Source: Notolepis coatsorum (lineage: Eukaryota > Chordata > Actinopteri > Aulopiformes > Paralepididae). From it: a stretch of 64,000 nt of DNA. The notes under the pieces were generated by a model, which saw nothing but the letters and a program-made list of their open reading frames with translations, made no database searches and was not told where the DNA came from. This document shows, piece after piece, positions 45,049-55,900 of the stretch (the stretch's first letter is position 1; every line of letters starts with the position of its first letter). Location: contig OZ020598.1 of assembly GCA_963971535.1 (NCBI GenBank), forward strand, positions 91,971,742 through 92,035,741, given 5' to 3'. The translations under genes were made by a program, and so were the position numbers.

Positions 45049-45475
45049 GGCCATAGTGGCTATTGCTGTAGTAGACTAATATAATGCAGGGTTTGTCTCA
45101 TACTCAGACAGGAGCTTCTATCCCCAGGCCATCAGGATGCTCAATGACTCTAACACCAACCCATCCATCTACACTCATTGCACACACGTGCACATGCACA
45201 CACTCACTTTAAACAAACACTCACCTTAACACTCACTTTTGTCACCCCCCCCCGGTCCTAATGGACCGGTCATTGGACTTGCAGCACCACTCATGAACAT
45301 TACACCACTGCATTTGTGTTTATCTATGTTTATTAATTTGTTATCTGTGGTGCTCACTTGTTTGTTGTCTGTGTATCTGTTGTGCCCCATTGTCTAGTCT
45401 AGTGTATTCTCCCCCTGTTTCTGTATCTGTGTTATCTCATGTTTCAGTATGTTCATTGTTACCCCAGGCTGTTTC

Positions 45476-46757
45476 AGGCCATGTCCCCACGTATCTGGAT
45501 CTTTTGCCAAACACACATTTTATTCCACGATTGGGCCTTTCATCCACACGTAAAGGGTGTTTTCAGAGACATAAACGGAGATTTTCTCAAACGCATTTTA
45601 AAGTGAAGATTTTCCAAAATATCCGTTCAGTGGATCCGTGCAGCCACTGTAAACGCATAAACGATGACGCCACAGCTCACTACGCATGCTCAGACTGTGG
45701 CGGGCCGTAATAATATCTGGCCCGTCAGATTGTTTGGCGAATATTACTTTACTATTTCTCTAATATATATCAGACCGACTATAGACTAGCTAGGCTATAT
45801 ATTTCAGCTATAATGTCCTTACAGAGAAACTACCACCACCTAAAACATCCTTATTACACCTTGTTTTATCCATATAGGCAGTAGCGCTTTGAAGTAATAA
45901 TAACTTCGGTGGACTTGGTGCTGAAATGTCATTCAAACTATCCTTACTTATGCGACGACGGCACCACACGTGAACAGTACAATGCAATTAATGAATGTCT
46001 TGTTGTAATTAGTATATATATAGTTTGCTTTGTGATAAGGACTCGCCATTTAGTTTCAGAATCCGGAGATTGTTAGCCCCTTTCGTGACTGTGATGCACC
46101 GAGTGAATCCACAGTCACTTGCTCCTCAATAGGAAATCAACCTTTTTTATTAGCAACGCCGAGATTTCAAACCATCCCGTATGTCTGTCCGAAACCCTCG
46201 TGCAACTGTGAGTACCTTTGAAACGTCTCTGTGATACTTGTATAACGAACGGTACTGTTAGAACCAGTCCTTCATGGTAAATCTAGGTTGGTTTCCTATT
46301 GAGGAGCAAGTGACTGTGGATTCACTCGGTGCATCTAGGAGATTGTGATCTCAACATTGACATTGTATCTCTCCGTCGCCCAGTATGCAGAAGTAAAGCA
46401 TTGAATCGTGACATATCTAGATTGGTTGTTTCCTCTGGACTGCATAATCCTCCGCTATATCTATCTATTTATCATCTTGTATGTCAATATAGCCAATGGA
46501 AATGCTAGGAATGGTCAAGTGGGCTGGGTGAACCAATGGACAATTCCTATCGTTTCTCAGTCGTCCTGACCACTCGTACATCGCTTATCGCCACCTGCTG
46601 GCCCGCATGCTTGTTGGAGCAATTCATATGCGTTTATGTGTTTGTGTCTGGATGGATTTTTTTTTTTAACACTGTGGTGTGGACGCGAATTTTATTTTAA
46701 ACAGAGCCTGAGAATATCCGTTTGGCAAAAGATCCAGATACGTGAGGACATGGCCTC
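45476..46757. mobile_element. DNA transposon with about 36-bp TIRs, 1.28 kb, hAT-like ends
   Basis: The left end AGGCCATGTCCCCACGTATC continues to TTTTGCCAAAC, and the right end is its inverse (GTTTGGCAAAAGATCCAGAT to GGACATGGCCT). No coding sequence was recognised. A palindromic MITE lies inside (46074-46337). A clean target duplication was not found. Confidence 0.7.
46074..46337. mobile_element. Palindromic MITE (TAGCCCCTT family), 264 bp
   Basis: Starts TAGCCCCTTTCGTGACTGTG and ends CTCGGTGCATCTA. Inverted arms of 50 bp lie at 46093-46142 and 46286-46335. The 9-bp flank GGAGATTGT is present on both sides (46065-46073, 46338-46346). The left end matches the hairpin at 34626-34705; about 17 bp are missing from the right end. 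Confidence 0.75.
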
Positions 46758-47414
46758 AGTCTTTCCCACACAGCTGGGTCTTGTTTCCAATCACCCTCAT
46801 GTGTCAATTAGTCTGTGTATATTAGTGTTGTTTGCCCTGCCCTCCTGTGCTCGATCATTGTTCATGTTACCCTCGTCCTGTGTGCTGTCAACCTTTTGTT
46901 TCTCTGTTTTTATCAGTGAGTCAGTTTTGTATTGTTTGCCACGTTAAAGTAAACTGCTTATTACTTTCATCCAAGACTTGTGCTTCATCTATTTTCATCC
47001 TGCACTACCTCTCCTCGTGTTAAATCTGCATACCGGGTTCTACTCCTCTCTACCATCGACATGCTAGCGCAACGCTCCAGGAATCGTAACAACTTTAGAC
47101 ATTTTAAACACTACACCATATTTGATCTATTTATTAAAGAGATTTGCAATACATCCATACCAAATTTTTGCATTTTGCTTTAAAAAAAAAAAAGAAGGTT
47201 TTTGTACCTCATTGTCTGCATTTTTACTTCATTGCACTTTCATTGTACTTAGGTTGTACTTTAGTTTGTATATTTGTATAGTGTTGGGACTTTATTCCTC
47301 TTTACTTTTTTTTACTGTATGAAGCACATTCTCAGGGGCTCATACAGAACCAAGCATATCACTGTAATGTACTTTATACGTGACAAATAAAAGCAAACTT
47401 GAACTTGACTACTG

Positions 47415-47471
47415 TATCTATCCATCCATCCATCCATCCATCCATCCATCCATCCATCCATCCATCCATCC
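47415..47471. repeat. (ATCC)n microsatellite
   Basis: About 14 uninterrupted tetranucleotide units. Confidence 0.97.
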
Positions 47472-47745
47472 AGTACAACCCTCTGAGTTCAAAATGTCTT
47501 CTTTACTTCACAGTCAATGGGCCTCATTCATGAAGCGATATAAGAACAGATTTAGTTCTTAACTAGCATTCCTCTTATTTTGTTCTCACCTGGGATTCAG
47601 CAATGTTTTCTTATTGTTGCTTTTCTCTCAGGCAAGACCACATTCTAAGAGTGGTTGAGAGTACCCAGATAAAAAACCCTTACCCAGATGAGAAATATTT
47701 AAAAAGGCCTACCATTCATAATAATACATCAGATTTATATAGCGC

Positions 47746-48212
47746 TTTTTTTTTTTTATCCACTTTTCTCCTTATTTTTCTCCCATCCCAATTTCGTGTA
47801 TCAAATTCTCCCCTCCCCTGTCTTGAATGTTGCTCGACTATGCCCACCACTGGTCGGTTGTAGAGAGGATAGAAGCCTTGCATCACGTGTGCCCTCCGGC
47901 ACACGAGGAGGCAGCCTGTCACCTCTTTTCGCCTGCCAGTGCGGACTCTCATTGGTGAGGTGTAACGCATGGGAGGCTCACACTACCCTCACCACTTCCT
48001 GTCTCTGATGTGCCGGCATCTCCCAACCGACCTGTAGGGGTCGCTGTCCACAACGTCCAATCCCCACCCCACCCATCGACTTCCACCCGCTGACTCTGCC
48101 AAATGAGCCAGTACGACGGCCAGCCCAAGCCAAAGGCAATGCTGAGACTGGGATTCGATACCGGAGTCTCTTGCATTGGTGACGAGCGCAATCTCCGCTA
48201 CGCCACCCAGCC
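47746..48212 (-). mobile_element. tRNA-derived SINE, copy 4
   Basis: On the minus strand it begins GGCTGGGTGGCGTAGCGGAG, with a T-arm-like GGTATCGAATCCC, the shared body, and an A-rich tail. Imperfect flanking copies of TATATAGCGCTTTTT are probably the target duplication. Confidence 0.82.
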
Positions 48213-48647
48213 GCTATATCTAGCGCTTTTTCTAATCCTCAAAGACACTTTACAAAACAAACAATATAATACAATACAGTTTTAGTAGATCAAATAAAAA
48301 AAATATATATAAAAAGGTGAGAGAGGAAGGAGTTCATGGGTTGAAACTTAGCAAACCATTGGTCAATTGCCCCCAAATACGACTTTATAAACCCAGAACT
48401 TTTCAATAATAATTATTATTATTATAACTTATTGCGTGTATTCTACTTCTGAAATGGATTATATATTGCTGTTAGAACAGTTAGATGCTGGCTGCCCAGG
48501 CCGTACGCATAGAACGCATATTTATAACCTCTCCTCTCCTCTCCTCTCCTCTCCTCTCCTCTCCTCTCTTCTCTGCTCCACACCTACAAGTTCTGAGCGC
48601 ACTCTGGGTTTTGGGCCACGGGGACCTTTCAGAGAGAGATGACAGGT

Positions 48648-48700
48648 GACAGATCCGGTATTTCCAAACCTATAGGTTCGGAAATACCGGATCTGTCATC
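48648..48700. repeat. Near-perfect hairpin, arms of about 25 bp
   Basis: TGACAGATCCGGTATTTCC followed by AAACCTATAGGTTCG and the inverse of the first arm. The centre AACCTATAGGTT is itself palindromic, so the structure has almost no loop. Confidence 0.85.
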
Positions 48701-48939
48701 TCTCTCCGAGTTCAAAATGTCTTCTTTACTTCAGTCAATGGGCCTCATTCATGAAGCGATATAAGAACAGATTTCGTTCTTAACTAGCATTTCCTCTTAT
48801 TTTGTTCTTACCTGGGATTCAGCAATGTTTTCTTATTGTTGCTTTTCTTGCTGGCCACTGATTCTGAGTTCATAGGCCTTCCTATTCCAGGGGAGCAGGT
48901 TGGCGGGTTACAGTAAGTAAAGCTATCTGGCAGGTTAGG

Positions 48940-49145
48940 TAAAGCTGTCTGGCAGGTGTAGGGTTGCTGGTTCGACTCCCAGCACATTGACTGCCAAAGG
49001 ACCCAAGCAGGAATACTTCACCGCCATATTTGTATAAAGGATGGACCATGGGCCTTGAGAACTAGCTAGAATTAGTTCAATACTGTTACTGACGCAACTC
49101 AATTTCATTCCATTGTATATCCTTATACTGTACAAGTAAACCAAT
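48940..49145 (+). mobile_element. Possible SINE fragment with B box
   Basis: GGTTGCTGGTTCGACTCCCA at about 48962 is a B-box/T-arm motif, preceded by two short TATCTGGCAGGTTAGG-like repeats. The A box is unclear, so this is tentative. Confidence 0.35.
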
Positions 49146-49319
49146 ACATAATTGCCACACTAAATCAGTGGTTAGACACAAATTAGGAAGTAAGTTTGCC
49201 TACTTATAAAACCTGATTGATTGATTGTTGGACTGACTGACAGCATTGTCTGTATGTTGGTAAAAGCAAACATTATCTTTGCTTTAATGTCGGCTTAGTC
49301 GTAAAAACACAGTATGTTT

Positions 49320-49613
49320 TTATCTATAAAGCCATTCTGGGTAGACTGGCTGTTATTTATCTGTCTTGCTAACCAGAAAACAGGGCAAATATGGGTTACG
49401 GTCTCAGGACACTATACTTATGACTGTTCCTATAGTTCAGACTGAATTAGGAAAGAAGGCCTTTATGTTTTCTGCACCATCTGTATGGAATAGTCTGCTA
49501 AATTAACTTAAACTCCAGGATCGAGTCACTCTTAATGAATTTAAAGGCATGATGAAAGCTATAAACAGACTCTATTGATGTTTGTAATTGTTTTAATTGA
49601 AATAGGATTACTT

Positions 49614-49663
<50 letters not shown>

Positions 49664-49775
49664 GTATGGAACTGTTGTACTGCTGCCATTCTTGACCAGG
49701 TCGCTCTTGGAAAATTAAATGTTAATCTCAATGGGTCTAACCTGGTTAAATAACTGTTAATGAAAATAAATTTCA
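49320..49775 (+). mobile_element. LINE C-terminal fragment with internal (GT)n
   Basis: The plus strand reads TVPIVQTELGKKAFMFSAPS followed by VWNSLLN and VTLNEFKGMMKAIN, typical of fish LINE C-termini. Stops are present. A (GT) tract of about 23 units lies at 49614-49660. Confidence 0.6.
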
Positions 49776-49842
49776 GCGTCAAAGTTTCATGAACTCCACA
49801 TGAGTTCATGTGAAAGTATGTGTAGGCCTACTCTCTCACAGA

Positions 49843-50308
49843 CTATAATCTCATTACAAACAAACACACACACACACACACACACTCCAGTCTCTCTTCG
49901 TTACCACTACAGTGAGTGGTGGTGAGAGAGTACAGAAGGAAGTCTAGAAGTGTTTTCCCCTGGTGGAGAGTGGGTGGGTATGAGGGAGGGTGGGGGAGGG
50001 GTGGTTCACTCCCTTTGTGGACGAGGCTCCGGCAGCGAGCTCTGCAGTTGTTCCAAATTCCTGATGCTGGTGTACGGGCTGAACGGGTAGAGATGGTAAC
50101 TGGGTGCTCCCAGGGTCTCTCTCTCTCTCTCCTTCTCCACTTTCCCTTGGGACCGATCCTTTCCTCCACGAACAACTCGGAGTGAGGCAAGCCAGTGAAT
50201 AGTAACAGACAGGAAGTGGTGTTGCGTGCAAATCCAAAAACCTGACCGGGTGATTGATTTGAGTAAACGGCAGGACAATGCAAAAACAAAAAAAAACACA
50301 TCTGGCAC
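49843..50308 (-). other. Intergenic block with overlapping minus-strand open frames, unidentified
   Basis: Three overlapping minus-strand frames stay open over 100-197 codons. One ends SYHLYPFSPYTSIRNLEQLQ... at 50006. The composition is less repetitive than its neighbours, and a (CA)n tract lies at 49863-49885. No protein family was recognised. It could be chance, UTR sequence or a terminal exon. Confidence 0.2.
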
Positions 50309-50560
50309 GGAATGGTGTGTCTGGTGGCCCTGCTTTGGCTAGAAATGTTGCTGAATAAACCACCAAAGAAATGGAGAGATCCTGTGTGTGGACGATACCT
50401 CTTTCATTCTCATAGTTCAAGTTCTTTGCAATGGGAAAAAATACTTGTAAAATAGAACATTGGTGGAAAAGCCATACAATACTATATATAGTATGTACTG
50501 TGAATGCAATACTATATAGTATGTACTGTAAATGCAATACTATAACAAATATATACTGTA

Positions 50561-50762
50561 TTGATTGATTGATTGAAAAGTTTATTAACAGATTGCAGAA
50601 TGGGTACAGTACAGCTCAATACATACAATTGTTAAGGGGATGCAGACCAGAGAAAGACTTTCGTCTTGTTTACATCAGGGTCCCCCATTTTCAATTCATC
50701 ATAACATATATGACACACACGACATACAGTTAGACAGTACTGCTACATCTATACATTTATGA
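50561..50762 (-). mobile_element. LINE family B 3'-end copy
   Basis: This is the reverse complement of about 44845-45048, from the (TGAT)n tail (ATTGATTGATTGATTG) to CATCTATACATTTATGA. It is strongly 5'-truncated. Confidence 0.9.
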
Positions 50763-50769
50763 TGTACTG

Positions 50770-51646
50770 TGAATGCAATACTATATATATAGTATGTACT
50801 GTGAATGCAAGCCTGGAAGCACTGAAAAAGAAAAAAAATAGTCTGTTTTGAAGTCTTAAAATAGATCCATATGGGTTCAGATACATTACACAGGCTACTG
50901 CATAAAGACAGGGTTCTAAGACATTGCACAGATTCAGTGTGAAATCTGATTTAGAGACGTTTGACCTGTTATATGGCATGTAGATTGCATGTGAAACGCT
51001 TGTCTCGCTGTACTGCGGCTGCATATTTTGCGCTCAAGACACTTGATGTCTTATGAAGGGCCGTCTTGTGACACTTCAGAGCACAAGGACGGACTGTATC
51101 ACGCAGCGCTTACTTTCTGAGCCTCCGTGCGACATGGTGGGAACCCGTTAAGTGGGCGAATGCCTTGTGACACGAGATCGGTGCGCGCGTGTCTCCACAT
51201 CGGCGCCACTGATTCTTCTGACAACCCGGCCCTAGTTCCTACCGATCCTTACCAAGGATGACGTTGAGTGATGATAGGAGTCCTTTCTCAGCACAATCCA
51301 TGCCGTTCCTGCATGCTAGCTCCGGCTAGTTAGCCACAAGCTAATGCAAAGTCAATGGGGTCGAGCTCCCGCCCGTACAAGCCGACTGAAGCAAACTCGA
51401 AACTATCCCCGTCATATTTGACGATATACCGTGCGATCGCCAGTGAGTTTCAAACACACTGATCAGTGGCTGGTACTTAATGTTGATATAGTCTGACTCA
51501 CAGGATGGAGACGGTGGGTATAAGCATGCCATTGGTCGACTGTTTCAGTCGGAATTCTCCTCCCCTTCTGCTATCTATGACACTGTTTTGCAAGGGCACT
51601 GTCACTGCATCCTCCCATTAGCGCCGCCCAGGATGATTGTGATTGG
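50770..51646. other. Intergenic, nothing recognised
   Basis: Moderately CpG-rich around 51100-51260 but without exon-like structure that could be supported. Confidence 0.4.
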
Positions 51647-51893
51647 TTAACCCTTTCACTACCACACTACAGAAGGTTAACCTTTCACTACCACAATACG
51701 GTACAGTGAGAGGGTTAACCTTATGTATTGTGGTAGTGAAAGGGTTAACCGTCTGTAGTGTGGTAGTGAAAGGTTAACCATTCTGTAGTGGGGTAGTGAA
51801 AGGGTTAACCCTTTGTCATGTGGCAGTGAAAGGGTTAACCTTCTGTATTGTCGCAGTGAAAGGGTTAACCATTTGGTAGTGAAAGGGTTAAAG
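51647..51893. repeat. 30-bp minisatellite with GGTTAACC motif
   Basis: About eight copies of GGTAGTGAAAGGGTTAACC plus TTCTGTAGTGT. The first two copies are in inverted orientation (GGTTAACCCTTTCACTACC). The same unit occurs in one or two copies at 8686-8756 and 16692-16750. Confidence 0.9.
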
Positions 51894-52474
51894 AAATACA
51901 AACAAGCCAGAGTGTTTTTTCCCTTCTATACCGGAATGATAATAGGTTCAGCCAGACTCTCTCAGGTGCTGGCACGGCGCTGACATAGTGTGGAGAGAGG
52001 TCTGGCTATACGAGACTAGTGTTGACATGACTATCCTCGTTCGCCGTTTCTGTGAGCATGCGAGTTCCTTATCGAAAGAAAAGAATGCAGATATGAATGC
52101 ATGCAGGAGATTTGGGCATATTTTCATAGACTTTTATTCACGGAAAGAGTTCCATTGTGCTCTCACTGGTGCACAAAGAACGTCAGTCAAACATATACGT
52201 GAGAAAAACTCTCAGCCCGCGAGATTCTCTCCTCATCTGATTTTCAAACAATAATACCTTTTCTTTTTTAATTGTTTCAAATATCAACACACTTATGTCC
52301 CTGCTTTTGACATGGAATCCGTAGGGGCAATAAAAAACAAACATATCAAATTGAAAGCAGTCGTCAAAAAAAACGATCAATGTACTAAAACAAAATACAA
52401 AACAAAAGACCAAAAAAATAAAAATGAGTCCGCCACCAAGAGAGTGCAAAAACAAAACTAGCATGTTTCTTAAA

Positions 52475-52964
52475 AAGCAAACAGAGGGATAATTTATTTA
52501 GAAACTTTATTTTATTTTACAATTTCGTCTCCTGAAAGTAGTTTTCCAATCGATTTCCAATTCAAGCCCTGATCCAAGTCAATAAAAAAAAATCTCATTG
52601 TCGACAACAACAACAACAACCAATCATTTCAACCCCTTCCATGAAACAGAATACATTTACATCTTCCGTAAAAAGGTCCTTTAGTTCCTTCTAAATCTAT
52701 CAGGTTGTACAAAAAAAAAAAAAAAAAAATCTTAATGTTGTTCCACAAACAAGAAGATTGGAAGTTGCATGATCACAAATGGTGATGGTTAGTACAGACT
52801 GTGCACATATTTTCTTTTTTTTAATCTTTTTAGTGGTATAGGTAGGAAAGGTCGTTTGTAAAAAATTACAATTAGCACCGTTACTGTGATTTCTTTAAAT
52901 TTAGGGATCAGCACCTCCTACTAGTGACTGGGAGTCACACTGCTGTTGCTTCTGCACAGTGAGT
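52475..52964 (-). other. sparc: Proposed SPARC 3' UTR
   Basis: Follows the stop codon. Three AATAAA signals on the minus strand lie at 52516-52511, 52511-52506 and 52498-52493, suggesting polyadenylation near 52475. It contains an A/T homopolymer (about 52710-52729). The end is inferred. Confidence 0.5.
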
Positions 52965-52993
52965 TTAGATGACCAGGTCCTTGTCCACATCCT
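52965..52993 (-). CDS. sparc: SPARC last coding exon
   Basis: This short terminal coding segment encodes DVDKDLVI and TAA after a split Gln codon. The acceptor TTTCCAG is at 52994-53000. Confidence 0.95.
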
Positions 52994-55900
52994 CTGGAAA
53001 CACAAAAGATGGAAAAACAACCGTGAGCAGGTATCATTTCTCAAATCAAATCAAATCAAATCAAATGTATTTGTGGAGCCCGAAAACCACAAGGTAATGC
53101 CCCCATTACAGGCTGTACAAGTCTTCTTGAACAAATCAAGAAGAAACATCACAAAAAATGAACACATTTTTAGGGGATAAAATCCAAATAGACACTCCAG
53201 ACATTCCCCAATGAAGATGAGGAACAACTCACTAAAAACCTAGCAATAGGAAGGGAAAAAAGCACAACAGGCGACGTGGAGGAGAGAAACCTCAGATGAG
53301 CTGTTCAAAGGGATCCCCCAACTTGGATGTCGGTGATAATATTATTATTATTTGTTTATTTAGACGGGACAGAGCATATTAATGGACACTACAAATAAAT
53401 GCAGTGTAAATACACGGGATTTCTATGAATTCCCTCAGAGGGGGGAACAATATAGTGTTGCTATGGATGATAGATGGGTGGAGAATAAAACTGAAGCAAC
53501 TAAGGTACAACTCAGCCGTTTATTTAACCCCAGGGAAGGTTGATCTTTCCAGCAACACCCGGTACACAGTCACACAGACACAGTTACACACATTCCCAGC
53601 TGGCAGCTGCACAGCCCAGCAACCCTGTTGGTCACTGAGCAGCTCCACCAGAGCAGTTCAGATGCATGGACACGGGGAGTAGACAACAAGAATGAAATCA
53701 TTCGTAACTGTATGTGGCTATACCACATCTATAATGACAAGTGTTGAGTTTTAATACTGGACCTTTATTTTTAGTAACCTACCTGGAATTAAATATTGGC
53801 TAATATTGAACACATGGCAACAAGTACTTATTGTACTTATTTTATGCCTATTCTTATGTGTGCACGTTTACGTTGCACTACCTTTATTGTCTTTTATACC
53901 TATTCTTATGTCTGCAATTTATGCATTGTTTTTATTCTGTCAATTGTGTGCTGATGTTATGCCCATGTTCATTTTATACTAGTTGCTGTGGGGCAATATT
54001 ATTATATTGTAAAGAAATAAATTATGCATTGAAATGTCTGTAAAGTCTTGACGACATTGAAAATGAGGGTGATCTGATCTCAATTGTCCTTTCGAGAATA
54101 AATAAAGGTTTGAAAGTAAAGGGACATTCTTACCAGAATGTTAGCCTGTGGCCAGTACTTCTCAGGCTACAAGTGCAGAATGATTCACACTCACCAGAAT
54201 TTAATTCATGGGATTCATGGGAATGATATGAAAATGGCAACCAAATGACCATCCAAAACTACAGCACCAAATCATTAAGCTCCATTCCTGCATGTCTGTA
54301 TAACATGTGTTAGGCATTCAAGATGAACACACAAAGACAGCTTTGCCTGTTGAAACGAAAATGTCCCCCCAAAAACCCCACTTTAGCACGGGGGTTTGGA
54401 GTGTGCAGCCACATGTTTTGGCTGCAGCAAACACCTCTTCAATACGTTTACGCGTTCAGCCACTGTAAGCGGCCGTTATTATAACATCGATCGAAATACT
54501 CACGCTCGTTGATGCCGAAGCACGCGGCCCACTCCTCCAGGGCGATGTACTTGTCGCTGTCGGCGTCGCACTCGTCGAAGAAGCGGGTGGTGCAGTGCTC
54601 CATGGGGATGAGAGGGGCACGCAGGGGAGCCAACTCAGAGTGGGTCAGGTAGCTGTAGAAACAGAGGAGTCAGAGTGGGTCAGTCAGAGTGGGTCAGGTA
54701 GCTGTAGAAACAGACGAGTCAGAGTGGGTCAGGGAGCTGTAGAAACAGAGGAGTCAGAGTGGGTCAGTCAGAGTGGGTCAGGTAGCTGTAGAAACAGAGG
54801 AGTCAGAGTGGGTCAGTCAGAGTGGGTCAGGTAGCTGTAGAAACAGAGGAGTCAGAGTGGGTCAGTCAGAGTGGGTCAGGTAGCTGTAGAAACAGACGAG
54901 TCAGTCAGAGTGGGTCAGTCAGAGTGGGTCAGGTAGCTGTAGAAACAGAGGAGTCAGAGTGGGTCAGTCAGAGTGGGTCAGGTAGCTGTAGAAACAGACG
55001 AGTCAGAGTGGGTCAGGGAGCTGTAGAAACAGAGGAGTCAGAGTGGGTCAGTCAGAGTGGGTCAGGTAGCTGTAGAAACAGACGAGTCAGAGTGGGTCAG
55101 GGAGCTGTAGAAACAGAGGAGTCAGAGTGGGTCAGTCAGAGTGGGTCAGGTAGCTGTAGAAACAGAGGAGTCAGAGTGGGTCAGTCAGAGTGGGTCAGGT
55201 AGCTGTAGAAACAGACGAGTCAGTCAGAGTGGGTCAGTCAGAGTGGGTCAGGTAGCTGTAGAAACAGACGAGTCAGTCAGAGTGGGTCAGTCAGAGTGGG
55301 TCAGGTAGCTGTAGAAACAGAGGAGTCAGAGTGGGTCAGTCAGAGTGGGTCAGGTAGCTGTAGAAACAGACGAGTCAGTCAGAGTGGGTCAGTCAGAGTG
55401 GGTCAGGGAGCTGGGGGTAGAAACAGACGAGTCAGTCAGAGTGGGTCAGTCAGAGTGGGTCAGGGAGCTGGGGGTAGAAACAGACGAGTCAGTCAGAGTG
55501 GGTCAGTCAGAGTGGGTCAGGGAGCTGGGGGTAGAAACAGAGGAGTCAGTCAGAGTGGGTCAGGTAGCTGGGGGTAGAAACAGACGGGTCAGTCAGAGTG
55601 GGTCAGGTAGCTGGGGGTAGAAACAGACGGGTCAGTCAGAGTGGGTCAGGTAGCTGGGGGTAGAAACAGACGGGTCAGTCAGAGTGGGTCAGGGAGCTGT
55701 ATAAACAGACGGGTCAGTCAGAGTGGGTCAGGTAGCTGGGAGTAGAAACAGAGGAGTCAGTCAGAGCGGGTCAGGGAGCTGGGGGTAGAAACAGACGGGT
55801 CAGTCAGAGTGGGTCAGGTAGCTGTAGAAACAGAGGAGTCAGTCAGAGTGGGTCAGGTAGCTGGGGGTAGAAACAGACGAGTCAGTCAGAGTGGGTCAGG

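Larger units (their letters stand above)
45105..47408 (+). mobile_element. Decayed LINE (family A-like) 3' region, interrupted by a DNA transposon
   Basis: It begins CTTCTATCCCCAGGCCATCA like the LINE A copies, and a tail-like AAATAAAAGCAAACTTGAAC lies at 47386-47405. Between them a TIR-flanked block occupies 45476-46757. That both LINE-like ends belong to one insertion is inferred. Confidence 0.45.
47485..48847 (+). repeat. Direct duplication of about 142 bp (47485-47627 and 48708-48847)
   Basis: Both copies begin GAGTTCAAAATGTCTTCTTT, include GGGCCTCATTCATGAAGCGA and end TTCTTATTGTTGCTTTTCT. They are about 95% identical by eye. A SINE, a (CTCCT)n tract and a hairpin (48648-48700) lie between them. 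Confidence 0.85.

Noticed and set aside
54595-55620. Open frames of 79-126 codons with VETEESEWV-type repeats
   Set aside because: Same cause: they lie in the SPARC acceptor minisatellite on the opposite strand.
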